Assembly (NCBI RefSeq): GCF_004339575.1
Contig: NZ_SMFV01000004.1
Coordinates: 62,001 to 126,000 of the forward strand
DNA: 64,000 nt
Source: Phorcysia thermohydrogeniphila
GTDB lineage: Bacteria; Aquificota; Aquificia; Desulfurobacteriales; Desulfurobacteriaceae
Direction of reading: 5' to 3'
Shown: in pieces, positions 7,993-17,155 of the stretch
Layout: every line of letters starts with the position of its first letter
Numbering within the stretch: position 1 is the stretch's first letter
Notes under the pieces: model-generated
The model's database searches: none
Told to the model about the DNA's origin: nothing
Seen by the model: the letters and a program-made list of their open reading frames with translations, nothing else
Made by a program: the position numbers and the translations under genes

Positions 7993-9363
7993 TTAAATTC
8001 CGCCGAATATTGTGTGTTCAACGTAGAAGAGAAGGAGGGCTACCACAACAGTTACAACGGCAACGGGTGTTCCGTACTTCATGAATCTGAAGAAGTCAAT
8101 CTTGTAACCGTTCCTTTCAGCAATGTCTGCAGTAACTATGTTTGCAGAAGCTCCAATAAGCGTGAGGTTACCACCAAGACACGCACCAAGGGAAAGGGAC
8201 CACCAGAGGGGATCCATAATGCTTCCCATTTGGGCTTCCATACCCTTTAGGACGTAGGCCATAGACATTGTAAAGGGTATGTTGTCAACAAAACCGGAAA
8301 TTATCGCTGAAGTAAAGCCAACGATTAGAATTCCTGCGTGGATATTGTTCCCAATTTCTTGGATGAGCCAGTTGGCAGCCGTTTCAAAGACGCCGTTAAC
8401 CTCAAGGGCTCCAACGACCATAAAGAGTCCCATGAAGAATATAAGTGTAGTCCACTCAACCTTCTCAAGTATCCAAGCAGGAGAAAGACCGCTGATAAAG
8501 GCTAAGATAGTAGCCATTAAGAGTGCGATTACCCCCGGCTCAAGTCCCAAGTTGTGGCCAACAACAAAGAGAACGATTGTAATGAGAAAAATGCCTACAG
8601 ACTTTTTCATAAGTTTTCTGTCAATGAGCGACTCGTCAACCTTACCAGAAAGGACTTCCCTGAGCTCCTCTTCGGTAGCTTTTGCCTCTAAGAAGCCTCC
8701 CTTAGCCATCATCATGTGCATAACGATAAGTCCCAGAATGAAGGCAATAATGGCGTAAGGTGCTACTTCTATCAGGAAGTCGTTAAAGGTCTTTCCTGCA
8801 ATGCTACCAATGATGATGTTCGGCGGGTCACCGATAAGCGTTGCAGTACCTCCCGTGTTTGATGCAAGGACAATAGCTATAAGGTAGGGAATCGGGTTAA
8901 GCTTAAGTCTTTCAGCTATGTTTATCATTACAGGGGCCATAAAGAGAACCGTCGTAACGTTATCAAGGAATGCAGAGAAAACAGCCGTTAGGAGGGAGAA
9001 AACCCACAGAACTCTCGTAGGTGAACCCTTCGTTAGCTTTACAGCTTTTGCAGCAACTATATGGAAAAAGCCACTTTTACCCATAACCGTAACGATGTTC
9101 ATCATTCCAAAGAGTAGGAGTATGGTATTCTGGTCTATCGCTTCCCATGCTTTCTCCGGTGTAATGACGCCGATAACCAGAACTAAGGAAGCTCCAACAA
9201 GGGCTGCAATCGTCCTGTGGAAGAACTTTTCAAGGAGTATCATTGCGTAGGTTGCTACAAAAAGAAGAACGGAGAGCTCCGCCAGCTCTGCTTTTGTAAG
9301 GTGGAGGTTAAAGGCCTGAATTAGTCCTCCAACCGTTTCATGACTACCCATTCCGTGACCCAT
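7993..9363 (-). CDS. nhaD: NhaD-type Na+/H+ antiporter
   Basis: The 456-residue protein is a polytopic membrane protein of the NhaD/ArsB ion-transporter superfamily. It shows LVIGVITPEKAWEAIDQNTI, FSAFLDNVTTVLFMAPVMIN, ASNTGGTATLIGDPPNIIIG and the mirrored second half (SGFVDNIPFTMSMAYVLKGM; GACLGGNLTLIGASANIVTA), the inverted-repeat hairpin motifs of the family. It would exchange Na+ for H+ at the inner membrane. The start used is the ATG that shares one base with the recN stop (TGATG) after GGGAGGAG; a GTG four codons upstream is the alternative. Confidence 0.9.
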   Translation of the reverse strand: MGHGMGSHETVGGLIQAFNLHLTKAELAELSVLLFVATYAMILLEKFFHRTIAALVGASLVLVIGVITPEKAWEAIDQNTILLLFGMMNIVTVMGKSGFFHIVAAKAVKLTKGSPTRVLWVFSLLTAVFSAFLDNVTTVLFMAPVMINIAERLKLNPIPYLIAIVLASNTGGTATLIGDPPNIIIGSIAGKTFNDFLIEVAPYAIIAFILGLIVMHMMMAKGGFLEAKATEEELREVLSGKVDESLIDRKLMKKSVGIFLITIVLFVVGHNLGLEPGVIALLMATILAFISGLSPAWILEKVEWTTLIFFMGLFMVVGALEVNGVFETAANWLIQEIGNNIHAGILIVGFTSAIISGFVDNIPFTMSMAYVLKGMEAQMGSIMDPLWWSLSLGACLGGNLTLIGASANIVTADIAERNGYKIDFFRFMKYGTPVAVVTVVVALLLFYVEHTIFGGI

Positions 9364-10925
9364 CACTCCTCCCACTTCTTTATCAACTCATCGGCAGCTC
9401 TAAGGCTACCCTCACTTACATCTCCAGAAATCATTATAGCAATTTCTTTTTTCTTCTCTTCCTCGTCAAGGACTCTAACGGTAACGCTACCGCTTGGAGA
9501 CTTCTCCACCTTAAAGACCCTATCTGCTGCGGCAACTACCTGAGGAGAATGCGTTACAGCAATAACTTGCTGACTTTTAGCAATATCCCTTAACTTCCCT
9601 GCAACCTTTGTAAGGACCTTCCCGGACATACCCGCATCAATCTCATCAAAAACCATAGTGACTTCCGGGAAAGAGAAAAGGGCAAGCACAGAGAGAAGAA
9701 ACCTAGAGAGCTCTCCACCGGAAATAGAATCAGATAGCGGGGAAAGGGAAAGTTTTGGGTTTCCGGAGAAGAGAAAGGTAACTCTGTCCTTCCCTTTAGG
9801 CGTAAAATCTGGGAGTTCCTCTAATAAAACCTCAAAGCGGGCAGACTCCATTTTAAGCTCTCTAAAGGAGTCAATGAGTACCGCTTTAAGCTCTTTCGCT
9901 CCCGCCTTCCTTTTGGCTGAAATTTTCGCTGAAATCTCCTGAAGTTCCCTTCTTAGTTCCTCCAGCTCCTTTTCCTTTTTCTCAAGTTCAAAGTCAAGGT
10001 TTTCAAGAACTTCAAGCCTTTCCTTTGAGCGCTCCAAGAACTCCTTTACTTTCTCTAAGCTTCCACCGTACTTTCTCTTTATCCTCTCAATCTCGTAGAG
10101 CCTATCCTCTATTGCTTCTAAGGAGATATCCTCATCTGGAACTTCAAGTCTTTTCTCAAGCTCAAAGTAGACGGCCTCAAGCTCATAGTAGAGGTTGCTT
10201 AGCCGTTTAACAAGGTCAGAAAACATTTCAAGCTCTTCAAGGGAAGAGAGAACCTCACCTATCTTCTCAAGGGCAGCTCCTTCTCCATCGTAAAGGTTAA
10301 AGCGAACAAGCTCCCTGAGGGATTTAACCTTCTCTGCTTGCGAGACTACTTTCTTGAGCTCTAAGAGCTCCTCCTCCTCTCCTTCCCGTAAATTAGCAGA
10401 CTCAATCTCCTCTATCTGAAACTTCAGGATATCTATCTCCCTTTCTTTTTCCGCTGCATCAGCTTTAAGGGATTCAAGTTCTTTTTGCTTTTCCCTGTAG
10501 GCGTGGTAGAGCTCCTTATAGCTTTCAAGGAGGGAGCTAACCCCAGAAACTCTATCAAGAACCTCAATCTGGTAGGAAGGTTTTAGGAGCTCTATAGACT
10601 GCCTCTGGGACTGAAATATGAGAAACCTCGCTACCTTCTCCTCAACAAGCTTCTGGGGGACTCTCATGCCGTTTAAGAAGTAGCGGGAACGTCCCCCTTT
10701 TATTTCTCTCCTTACGAATACCTCCTCATCCTCAAAAGAGAAAACCGCCTCTACAAAGGAGCCCTCAGAAACTACATCACTCTTTGCCCCTTTTAGGAAA
10801 TCTATTGAACTAAGGAGAAGGGATTTACCGGCGCCCGTTTCTCCGATGATGACGTTAAAGCCGGGAGAGAAGGAGAGCTCTGCAGATATCAAGCCAAATT
10901 TGTAGAGCCTCAGTTCTTCTATCAT
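9363..10925 (-). CDS. recN: DNA repair ATPase RecN
   Basis: This 520-residue SMC-like protein has an N-terminal Walker A (GETGAGKSLLLSSIDFLKGA), a long central coiled coil (about residues 150-350) and a C-terminal ABC signature (SGGELSRFLLSVLALF) followed by a Walker B (MVFDEIDAGMSG). RecN binds DNA ends in double-strand break repair. The length is close to the family norm (about 550). It is followed by nhaD through a TGATG overlap and preceded by engB with a 1-bp gap. Confidence 0.96.
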   Translation of the reverse strand: MIEELRLYKFGLISAELSFSPGFNVIIGETGAGKSLLLSSIDFLKGAKSDVVSEGSFVEAVFSFEDEEVFVRREIKGGRSRYFLNGMRVPQKLVEEKVARFLIFQSQRQSIELLKPSYQIEVLDRVSGVSSLLESYKELYHAYREKQKELESLKADAAEKEREIDILKFQIEEIESANLREGEEEELLELKKVVSQAEKVKSLRELVRFNLYDGEGAALEKIGEVLSSLEELEMFSDLVKRLSNLYYELEAVYFELEKRLEVPDEDISLEAIEDRLYEIERIKRKYGGSLEKVKEFLERSKERLEVLENLDFELEKKEKELEELRRELQEISAKISAKRKAGAKELKAVLIDSFRELKMESARFEVLLEELPDFTPKGKDRVTFLFSGNPKLSLSPLSDSISGGELSRFLLSVLALFSFPEVTMVFDEIDAGMSGKVLTKVAGKLRDIAKSQQVIAVTHSPQVVAAADRVFKVEKSPSGSVTVRVLDEEEKKKEIAIMISGDVSEGSLRAADELIKKWEE

Positions 10926-10926
10926 T

Positions 10927-11514
10927 TCAGGACTCTAAGAGCCTCTCTATCTCCTTTAAAAGTTCCACCCTTCCTTCCCTCGTCTTTGCGGAAAAAGGCA
11001 CTATTTTTATGTTCTTGTCTCCCAAACCCTCCTGTATCTTCTTCTCAAGCTTCTGCCTCTCAGAAGTCCTGAGCTTGTCCACCTTCGTAGCTACAACGAC
11101 GTAAGGGATTCCGTAAAAGTCAAGCCAGTCCTTCATCTGAAGGTCTTTTTCTGTTGGCCCGATACGGGAATCTACAAGGAGGAATACCCCCTTAAGGGTA
11201 TCCCTTCCCTTTAGGTAGGTCTCTATAAGCTCTCTCCACCTCTTCTGCTCTTTAAGGGGAACTTTTGCAAAGCCGTAACCGGGAAGGTCAACGAGGAAGA
11301 ACCTCTCGTTAACGAGGAAGAAGTTAACAGAGCGGGTCTTTCCCGGCTCAGAGCTTACCCTTGCCAGCTTAAAGTTGTTAGCAAGGGTATTAAGGAGAGA
11401 AGACTTCCCGACGTTTGACCTTCCTACGAAAGCTACCTCCCTGTAAGGGGTCCGGGGAAGTTCCTCGGGAACGTAAACGGTCTTGTAGAGCCTTACTTTC
11501 TTTATCTTTACCAT
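10927..11514 (-). CDS. engB: Ribosome biogenesis GTPase EngB/YsxC
   Basis: The 195-residue GTPase has G1 GRSNVGKSSLLN, G3 DLPGYGFAKVP, G4 TKVD and G5 near PFSAKTREG, the arrangement of the EngB (YihA/YsxC) family, which assists assembly of the large ribosomal subunit. Length matches the family (about 195-210). It lies 11 bp after the TlpA-like gene and 1 bp before recN. It is confidently assigned from the G motifs and the family-specific KTRSVNFFLVNERFFLVDLP stretch. Confidence 0.96.
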   Translation of the reverse strand: MVKIKKVRLYKTVYVPEELPRTPYREVAFVGRSNVGKSSLLNTLANNFKLARVSSEPGKTRSVNFFLVNERFFLVDLPGYGFAKVPLKEQKRWRELIETYLKGRDTLKGVFLLVDSRIGPTEKDLQMKDWLDFYGIPYVVVATKVDKLRTSERQKLEKKIQEGLGDKNIKIVPFSAKTREGRVELLKEIERLLES

Positions 11515-11525
11515 CTCGGCTGCCG

Positions 11526-12077
11526 TTACTCTCTCAGGAGCTCTTCAACAGCTTTCCTAAAGAGGGACTCGTAGGAGGGCATATAACCAACTTCGTAGTA
11601 CCTTACAAAACCTTCCTTATCAATAATGTAAGTCTGGGGGATGGAATCAAGACCGGTAATCCTTGCAGCGTACTCCTGCCAAGTCCTCTCGTCGGAAACA
11701 AGGACGGGGTAGGTTACTCCCATCTGCTTGACAAAAGGCTTTAGCTTTGAAGGGTCCTCTCCCATGTAGTCAACGGAAATACCTAAGACCACCACCTTAC
11801 CGCCGTAGTCTTTGTAGAGCTTTTCAAGGACGGGCATCTCCATCCTGCAGGGAGGGCAGTAAGTTCCGAAGAACTGAACTATGACCACCTTTCCTTTAAA
11901 GTCAGAGAGCTTAACCTTCTTGCCGTTAACGTCCGTTAGCTCAAAATCGTAGGCCTTAACGCCTTCCTCATTTTTCCTAACTTCTTCCTGAGCCTTTTCA
12001 ACCTTTGTCTCCTCTTTTCCACAACCGACAAAGGTAGCTACCGAAAGGGCAAGAAAGGCCACCAAGAGCTTCCTCAT
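11526..12077 (-). CDS. TlpA/ResA-type thioredoxin-like lipoprotein
   Basis: The 183-residue protein starts MRKLLVAFLALSVATFVGC, a lipoprotein signal with the lipobox FVGC, then a charged linker and a TlpA-type thioredoxin fold with the active site FFGTYCPPCRMEMP. It probably acts as a membrane-anchored thiol-disulfide reductase facing the periplasm, for example in cytochrome c maturation or disulfide reduction. The ATG at 12077 is chosen because the signal peptide starts there and GGAAGG precedes it; an earlier in-frame start would run well into trxB. It overlaps the trxB frame by no coding bases. Confidence 0.9.
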   Translation of the reverse strand: MRKLLVAFLALSVATFVGCGKEETKVEKAQEEVRKNEEGVKAYDFELTDVNGKKVKLSDFKGKVVIVQFFGTYCPPCRMEMPVLEKLYKDYGGKVVVLGISVDYMGEDPSKLKPFVKQMGVTYPVLVSDERTWQEYAARITGLDSIPQTYIIDKEGFVRYYEVGYMPSYESLFRKAVEELLRE

Positions 12078-12078
12078 T

Positions 12079-13005
12079 TTAACCTTCCTTCTCCTCAAGG
12101 TATTTTGTGGCAGACATTGCAGCAATTGCTCCATCTGCAGCAGCAGTAACGACCTGTCTTAAAGACTTATGCCTAACGTCGCCGGCAGCAAAAAGTCCCG
12201 GCGTTTTAGTTCTCATTTCATCGTCAGTAATGATAAAACCATCCTCTGTTGTATCTACAAGGTGGGCAACGGCAGAAGTGTTGGGCTCGTTGCCTATGAA
12301 GATAAAAACGCCGTCAACTGGGAGCTCTGAGAGCTCTCCGGTCTCTGTATCCCTAAGAGTAAGGGACTCTACGAACTGAGTTCCGTTTATTGAAACCACA
12401 ACTTTATTCAGAACCGGCTCTATCTTGTCATTCTTTAAAACCCTATCCTGAATAATCCTGACAGCCCTGAACTTATCCCTTCTATGGATAAGGTACACCT
12501 TGCTGGCAAACTTCGTTAAGTATAGGGCCTCCTCAAGGGCTGAATCCCCACCGCCAACAACGGCAACGGTTCTATCCCTAAAGAAAGCTCCATCACAGAC
12601 GGCACAGTAAGAAACTCCCCTACCTGTAAACTCTGCCTCACCGGGAACGTTAAGTTTCCTAGGAGTAGAGCCTGCTGCCCATATAAGGGTTTTCCCTTTA
12701 ATCTCTCCCGACTCTGTCCTTACTACAAAGAGGTCTCCTTCAACGTCAACGGTGCTTACAAGCTGGCCGTTCTCAAAGACGGCTCCGAACTTCTCAGCGT
12801 GCTGTCTCATCTTCTCTGAGAGCTCAAAGCCCGTAATCCCCTCAAAGAAACCCGGGTAGTTCTCAATCCGCTCTGTAATGAGGAGCTGTCCTCCGGGCAT
12901 CATCTGGTCAAGTATAAGCGTCTTCAGCCGAGAGCGACCGGCGTAAATGCCGGCCGCCAGCCCGGCAGGGCCGGCACCGACTATAACAACATCCCAAACC
13001 TTCAT
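12079..13005 (-). CDS. trxB: Thioredoxin reductase
   Basis: This 308-residue flavoprotein has the FAD Rossmann motif VGAGPAGLAAGIYAGRSRLK near the N terminus, the redox pair CAVC (SYCAVCDGAFF), an NADPH-binding GGGDSALEEALYL and the C-terminal FAAGDVRHKSLRQVVTAAAD. It would reduce the thioredoxin encoded immediately upstream on the same strand; their coding regions touch with no gap. Length and domain order match bacterial TrxB. Together with arsR, trxA and tlpA it forms a thiol-redox operon. Confidence 0.97.
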   Translation of the reverse strand: MKVWDVVIVGAGPAGLAAGIYAGRSRLKTLILDQMMPGGQLLITERIENYPGFFEGITGFELSEKMRQHAEKFGAVFENGQLVSTVDVEGDLFVVRTESGEIKGKTLIWAAGSTPRKLNVPGEAEFTGRGVSYCAVCDGAFFRDRTVAVVGGGDSALEEALYLTKFASKVYLIHRRDKFRAVRIIQDRVLKNDKIEPVLNKVVVSINGTQFVESLTLRDTETGELSELPVDGVFIFIGNEPNTSAVAHLVDTTEDGFIITDDEMRTKTPGLFAAGDVRHKSLRQVVTAAADGAIAAMSATKYLEEKEG

Positions 13006-13335
13006 TTACTGCTCCCCGAGAACCCTTTCTATCATCGCTTCAAAGACTGCCTTAGGCTGAAGACCGACCTTAACGTCGGCAACGTCCCCGTTTACAAAGA
13101 GCATTACTGTAGGAATACCCCTGATACCGTACTGCATTGCGAGCATCGGGAGCTCATCGGTGTTAACCTTAAACACCTTTATCTTTCCGGCATACTGCTC
13201 AGCCAGCTCGTCAATAGTTGGAGCAAGCATCCTACATGGACCGCACCACGGAGCCCAAAAGTCTACAAGTACGGGAACGTCGGAAGAGAGAACTTCCCTT
13301 TCAAACTCTTCAATGGTCCTAATTTCCTGAGCCAT
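13006..13335 (-). CDS. trxA: Thioredoxin
   Basis: The 109-residue protein is a classic thioredoxin with [20 protein letters not shown] and the cis-proline loop [11 protein letters not shown]. It is the general cytoplasmic disulfide reductant, recycled by the adjacent TrxB. Its start directly abuts the stop of the ArsR-type regulator and its stop abuts trxB, so the three are translated from one transcript. Confidence 0.97.
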   Translation of the reverse strand: MAQEIRTIEEFEREVLSSDVPVLVDFWAPWCGPCRMLAPTIDELAEQYAGKIKVFKVNTDELPMLAMQYGIRGIPTVMLFVNGDVADVKVGLQPKAVFEAMIERVLGEQ

Positions 13336-13650
13336 TTAGTCACCCTCCTCTGAAAGTAGTTTGATTATCTCAACAGCCTTCGGCTCTTCTACTCTGTAAC
13401 AGGTTTTAACGCCGTCTTTCCTGAAAGAGATAATTCCCGCACTCTTGAGAATATTTATATGCTGAGAAACTGTCGGCTGCGGGATACCGAGCTCCTGCCA
13501 TATCTCCTTAACGCACTTTTCCCCATCGGCCAAGAACTTGATAATCTTCACGCGGGTCGGATGGCCAAGGGCTTTCAAAACTTCCGCAATTCTCTCGCAA
13601 TCGCTCAAACGAACCTCCCCTTCTAAATAATTTTCATGAAATTCTATCAT
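13336..13650 (-). CDS. ArsR-family winged-helix regulator
   Basis: This 104-residue protein has the ArsR winged helix: LKALGHPTRVKIIKFLADGE, then the recognition region LGIPQPTVSQHINILKSAGI and a wing with RKDGVKTCYRV. Three cysteines (near residues 18, 48 and 87) could sense metals or redox state, but the canonical ELCVCDL metal box is not present; the corresponding stretch reads EKCVKEI. It is the first gene before trxA, so autoregulation of the thiol-redox operon is a reasonable inference. Confidence 0.88.
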   Translation of the reverse strand: MIEFHENYLEGEVRLSDCERIAEVLKALGHPTRVKIIKFLADGEKCVKEIWQELGIPQPTVSQHINILKSAGIISFRKDGVKTCYRVEEPKAVEIIKLLSEEGD

Positions 13651-13652
13651 AG

Positions 13653-14456
13653 TTAATATACGATTATCCCGGCATAACCCACAACCTGTGCGTAGTCCCC
13701 GGTTACATCTCCGGATGTTCTATACATAACGAGCTCTGCGCTTTCTGCACCGAGTAACTTCGCAGCAATGAGTCCAACAGTTGCAGGGATAACACCGCAC
13801 ATAGAGATGTTGTAGGTCAGAACTCTCCTGTAGAGCTCCTCAGGGTCTAAGTTGAGTATCGCGTCTATAGCGTAGGAGTCGTACTTTTCAGCCTCAGACT
13901 GAGAAACGTAGTGGGAGAAGTCTGTACTCACAACTATGAGGGCATCTTCGTCCTTTATTGCCTCTGCAAGAACCTCGCCAGCCACAGCACAGTCGGAGTA
14001 GGATATATGCTGAAAAACTACAGGAACTATCTTCAGGTCGCTCCTGTAACGGGAGCAGTGCTGTAAAAACGGAACTTGAACTTCTAAGGAGTGCTCGTAG
14101 ATGTGGGCAGTCGTGTCCGCTTCGTAGGGGTAGTGGGAGATTAGCCTCTCAACGACCCCCTCGTCAACGGGAACTTCTCCAAAGGGTGTTAGCCAGACCC
14201 CTTCAGGAAAAACAGAGGCCGGCTTTCCCAAGCCTGTATGGTTTGGCCCTAAAATGACGTTCTTCCCTGGTATCTCAACCCTGCTATAAGTCTCTCCAGC
14301 AACTTTACCAGAGTACACGTAGCCTGCGTGGGGAACAATTACCGCCTTAGCTTTTACTCTTGGAAGGTCAGACCTGCAGTAAGAGTCAAGGTAGAGGCGG
14401 AGCTCCTTCGCCGTCCCCGGATAGAACTGGCCAGCAACTGCCGGATACCTTACCAT
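13653..14456 (-). CDS. MEMO1-family protein (AmmeMemoRadiSam protein B)
   Basis: The 267-residue protein begins [20 protein letters not shown] and carries the MEMO motifs [29 protein letters not shown] and [11 protein letters not shown] with conserved His/Asp residues resembling a metal site of extradiol dioxygenases. The molecular role of bacterial MEMO is unknown; in many genomes it accompanies an AMMECR1 protein and a radical SAM enzyme, neither of which is adjacent here. It is the first gene of the long minus-strand run and diverges from panD across 86 bp that probably hold both promoters. Confidence 0.9.
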   Translation of the reverse strand: MVRYPAVAGQFYPGTAKELRLYLDSYCRSDLPRVKAKAVIVPHAGYVYSGKVAGETYSRVEIPGKNVILGPNHTGLGKPASVFPEGVWLTPFGEVPVDEGVVERLISHYPYEADTTAHIYEHSLEVQVPFLQHCSRYRSDLKIVPVVFQHISYSDCAVAGEVLAEAIKDEDALIVVSTDFSHYVSQSEAEKYDSYAIDAILNLDPEELYRRVLTYNISMCGVIPATVGLIAAKLLGAESAELVMYRTSGDVTGDYAQVVGYAGIIVY

Positions 14457-14542
14457 CTCTCCCTCCTCTCAAGCACTTATCACACTCTCTCAATTTAATG
14501 GATATATTTAAGGCCGTAAACTTTCCAGCGAGGTGGAAAGGA

Positions 14543-14920
14543 ATGAGAAGGTTCATGTTCAAGTCCAAGATACACAGGGCAACGGTAACGGGAGCCGACC
14601 TTCACTACGAAGGTAGCATAACCATAGACAGCGAACTCCTAAAGCTCGCAGACATCCTGCCCTACGAAAAGGTTGACATATACAACATAACCAACGGAGA
14701 GCGCTTCTCAACCTACGTAATACCGGGAGAACCGGGAAGTGGGGAAATATGCTTAAACGGAGCTGCCGCAAGGAAGGTACAGAAAGGAGACCTCGTAATT
14801 ATTGTAAGCTACTGTGAACTTGAGGAAGAGGAGATAGAGGACTTCCAGCCCATTGTTGTTTTAGTTGACGAGAAAAACAGACCAGTAAAAGTAAGCAGAG
14901 GTTCCGGCGGACTTACGTAA
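14543..14920 (+). CDS. panD: Aspartate 1-decarboxylase proenzyme
   Basis: The 125-residue protein starts [20 protein letters not shown] and contains HYEGSITID, so the self-cleavage site is Gly24-Ser25, which generates the pyruvoyl cofactor. PanD makes beta-alanine for pantothenate and CoA. The reading frame is open further upstream, but the ATG at 14543 aligns with the usual PanD N terminus and follows AGGTGG by six bases. It is transcribed alone, divergent from the MEMO gene and convergent with ino1. Confidence 0.95.
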   Translation: MRRFMFKSKIHRATVTGADLHYEGSITIDSELLKLADILPYEKVDIYNITNGERFSTYVIPGEPGSGEICLNGAAARKVQKGDLVIIVSYCELEEEEIEDFQPIVVLVDEKNRPVKVSRGSGGLT

Positions 14921-14937
14921 GTTAAGAGAAGGAAAAG

Positions 14938-14954
14938 CCCTCCTTAGCGGAGGG
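14938..14954 (-). terminator. Short hairpin, probable ino1 terminator
   Basis: CCCTCC and GGAGGG form a 6-bp GC-rich stem with a 5-base loop in the 38-bp space between the convergent panD and ino1 genes. Read on the minus strand it follows the ino1 stop by a few bases and is followed by GCTTTTCC, a weak U tract. On the plus strand no U tract follows. It could also slow polymerase coming from panD. Confidence 0.5.
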
Positions 14955-14958
14955 GAAA

Positions 14959-16056
14959 CTACCTCTCTACCTCTCCCTTTATAAACTTATCCACCAGCTC
15001 CTTTGCCTTCCAGTCAGGGTACTGAACTGGTGGATGTTTCATAGTGTAAGCAGAAATTGAGTAGAGGGGGCCGGCAATACCCCTATCAAGGGCTAATTTA
15101 GCGCACCTTATTGCGTCAATTGCTGAGCCAGCGCTGTTCGGAGAGTCCTCAACGGACAGCTTGAGCTCTATGTACATAGGGACATCACCGAAGAGCCTTC
15201 CCTCAAGCCTTATGTAGGCAATCTTGTTGTCCTTGAGCCACGGAACGTAATCGCTTGGACCTATGTGGATGTTATCGCTCTCAATAGGGTAGGGGAGGAG
15301 AGACCTTACAGCTTCCGTCTTAGAAACCTTCTTGGTCTTTAATCTCTTCCTTTCCAGCATGTTGAGGAAGTCGGTGTTACCGCCAAAGTTGAGCTGGTAG
15401 GTTCTATCTATCCTAACTCCCCTGTCGCTCATTAAGGTAGCAAGAACTCTATGGGTAATTGTCGCTCCAACCTGAGACTTTATGTCATCACCAACTATAG
15501 GAAGTCCTTTTTCCCTGAACTTCTTTGCCCATTCTTCATCAGAGGCTATAAAAACAGGAATACAGTTTACAAAGGCACAGCCAGCCTCAAGGGCACACTG
15601 GGCGTAAAACCTCGTAGCTTCCTCTGAACCAACCGGCAGGTAGTTTATTACAACCTCCGCACCACTCTCCTTCAAAACCTTAACAACGTCTACCGGCTCC
15701 TTATCGGCAGGAACGAAACGCTGGTCTTCTGGGTAATCCTTCATGTGCTCAGCAAAGCCGTCCATTATAGGTCCCATCTGGACCTCAACACCCATCTCAG
15801 GGACATCTGGACAGAAAACCGTCGTGCAGTTGGGCTTTTCAAATATTGCCTTACTAACGTCCTTCCCTACCTTTCTAACATCTATGTCAAAGGCAGCAAC
15901 AACTTCTATGTCCCAAGGCTTGTAACCACCTATGTCGTAGTGCATAAGACCAGATATCTCTTCTTCACTTTTATTACGGTAGTAATAAATTCCCTGAATC
16001 AGGGAACTTGCACAGTTTCCCACCCCAACTATGGCCACCTTTACTTTTTCTGACAT
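14959..16056 (-). CDS. ino1: Myo-inositol-1-phosphate synthase
   Basis: The 365-residue protein has an N-terminal NAD-binding motif ([20 protein letters not shown]), [40 protein letters not shown] and [20 protein letters not shown], all typical of inositol-3-phosphate synthases. It converts glucose 6-phosphate to inositol phosphate. In hyperthermophiles this feeds di-myo-inositol phosphate, a compatible solute, or inositol lipids; which applies here is inferred, as no partner gene is in the window. It directly follows a small hypothetical gene with no gap. Confidence 0.93.
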   Translation of the reverse strand: MSEKVKVAIVGVGNCASSLIQGIYYYRNKSEEEISGLMHYDIGGYKPWDIEVVAAFDIDVRKVGKDVSKAIFEKPNCTTVFCPDVPEMGVEVQMGPIMDGFAEHMKDYPEDQRFVPADKEPVDVVKVLKESGAEVVINYLPVGSEEATRFYAQCALEAGCAFVNCIPVFIASDEEWAKKFREKGLPIVGDDIKSQVGATITHRVLATLMSDRGVRIDRTYQLNFGGNTDFLNMLERKRLKTKKVSKTEAVRSLLPYPIESDNIHIGPSDYVPWLKDNKIAYIRLEGRLFGDVPMYIELKLSVEDSPNSAGSAIDAIRCAKLALDRGIAGPLYSISAYTMKHPPVQYPDWKAKELVDKFIKGEVER

Positions 16057-16440
16057 TTACTCTCCTCCCATTCTGTACTTACCTGCAAGGAGTTTGAACT
16101 CCTTTATTTTACTATCTAAATCAGAGAGTATCTTTTCCATCTCCTCAACGACCTTAGGAAAGTTATTCGCAAGGCTCTCAACTACGTCCTGAATGATTTT
16201 CTCCCTTTCCTCCTCAGAGAGGTACTGCTTGTTCTTTAGAGCATCCTCTATAAGGGCCATTTCAAGAAGTCCCAAAGTCAAGAGCAACGGGTTTAATTCT
16301 TCTGCCTTAAAGCGCTGTTTAAGGAAACTCGTAACCTGTTCATAGTTGCTGTCGGGACGATGTCTTGAAAGTTCTAAGTTGAGCCAAAGGTCAGCAGCCC
16401 TAAAGGCGAGCCCTTTTATAGCCTTCTCATCAATTATCAT
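16057..16440 (-). CDS. Hypothetical helical protein
   Basis: The family of this 127-residue protein was not recognised. It appears all-helical and soluble: an N-terminal MIIDEKAIKGLAFRAADLWL, a central hydrophobic helix LLLTLGLLEMALIEDAL and a charged C-terminal coiled-coil-like segment. It is packed between cpoB (1-bp gap) and ino1 (no gap) on the same strand. Coding is well supported by the tight spacing and codon use like its neighbours. Confidence 0.8.
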   Translation of the reverse strand: MIIDEKAIKGLAFRAADLWLNLELSRHRPDSNYEQVTSFLKQRFKAEELNPLLLTLGLLEMALIEDALKNKQYLSEEEREKIIQDVVESLANNFPKVVEEMEKILSDLDSKIKEFKLLAGKYRMGGE

Positions 16441-16441
16441 C

Positions 16442-17155
16442 CTACCTCTCCAGTTCCATAAGTTTAACTTTCGCTATCCCAGCCTCAGGAGTTCCGGGAT
16501 ACATCTCAATCACCTTACGGAAGGCCTCTTTCGCCTTCTCCACATCTCCCATTCCCTTGTAGCAGAGGCCAAGCTTAAGCATCGCAGCAGGAACTTTGTT
16601 CTCGTTGGGGTACTTCTCAATAACCTGCTTAAAGTAGTTTACGGCAGTCTCGTAATCGTTGTGGGAGTAGTAAATCTCACCTATCCAGTAGAGTGCATTG
16701 TCAGCAAGGGAGCTCTCAGGATACTGCTGGACGAGCTGCTCAAAGAGGGACTTTGCTTTCTCAAGGTCACCGGCCTCCATAGCGTTGAAGGCCTGCCTGT
16801 AAAGGTCTCTGGCGCTAAGCTGAACAACTGGCTGGGGTTTCTCTCCCTCCTTGCCCTCCACGGAGGGAGGTTTAACAGAAGTAATGGGAACCGTAACGGC
16901 AGAAAGGGTTTTGTCTATTTCCTCTACTTTCTTTTTAAGCTCAAAAATCTGTTGCTCGTTACCTGCGCTTTTGTCTTCAACTTTTGAGAGCCTCTCCTCT
17001 AAGAGGGAAAGTTTCTCTCCTTGAGAGTCCACCTTGACCTTAAGGGCTTCAAGCTCTTTTTTAATCTGTGAGAAATCGGCGTTAACCGGTCCCTGAGTCT
17101 GTGCACACCCAAAAAGGAAAGAGAGTGCTATAGGAACAAGAATCAACCTTCTCAT
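16442..17155 (-). CDS. cpoB: CpoB/YbgF-like TPR lipoprotein
   Basis: The 237-residue protein starts MRRLILVPIALSFLFGC, a lipoprotein signal with lipobox LFGC. A coiled coil follows (about residues 30-80), then a linker and three tetratricopeptide repeats (YRQAFNAMEAGDLEKAKSLF; ALYWIGEIYYSHNDYETAVN; AMLKLGLCYKGMGDVEKAKE). This is the layout of CpoB (YbgF), which links Tol-Pal and peptidoglycan synthesis in the periplasm. Other Tol-Pal genes are not in the window. Its start overlaps the previous gene's stop as ATGA. Confidence 0.85.
   Translation of the reverse strand: MRRLILVPIALSFLFGCAQTQGPVNADFSQIKKELEALKVKVDSQGEKLSLLEERLSKVEDKSAGNEQQIFELKKKVEEIDKTLSAVTVPITSVKPPSVEGKEGEKPQPVVQLSARDLYRQAFNAMEAGDLEKAKSLFEQLVQQYPESSLADNALYWIGEIYYSHNDYETAVNYFKQVIEKYPNENKVPAAMLKLGLCYKGMGDVEKAKEAFRKVIEMYPGTPEAGIAKVKLMELER

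Noticed and set aside
14360-14542. N-terminal extension of PanD
   Set aside because: The ATG at 14543 aligns with the family start and puts the cleavage site at Gly24-Ser25; the upstream frame is antisense to the MEMO start.
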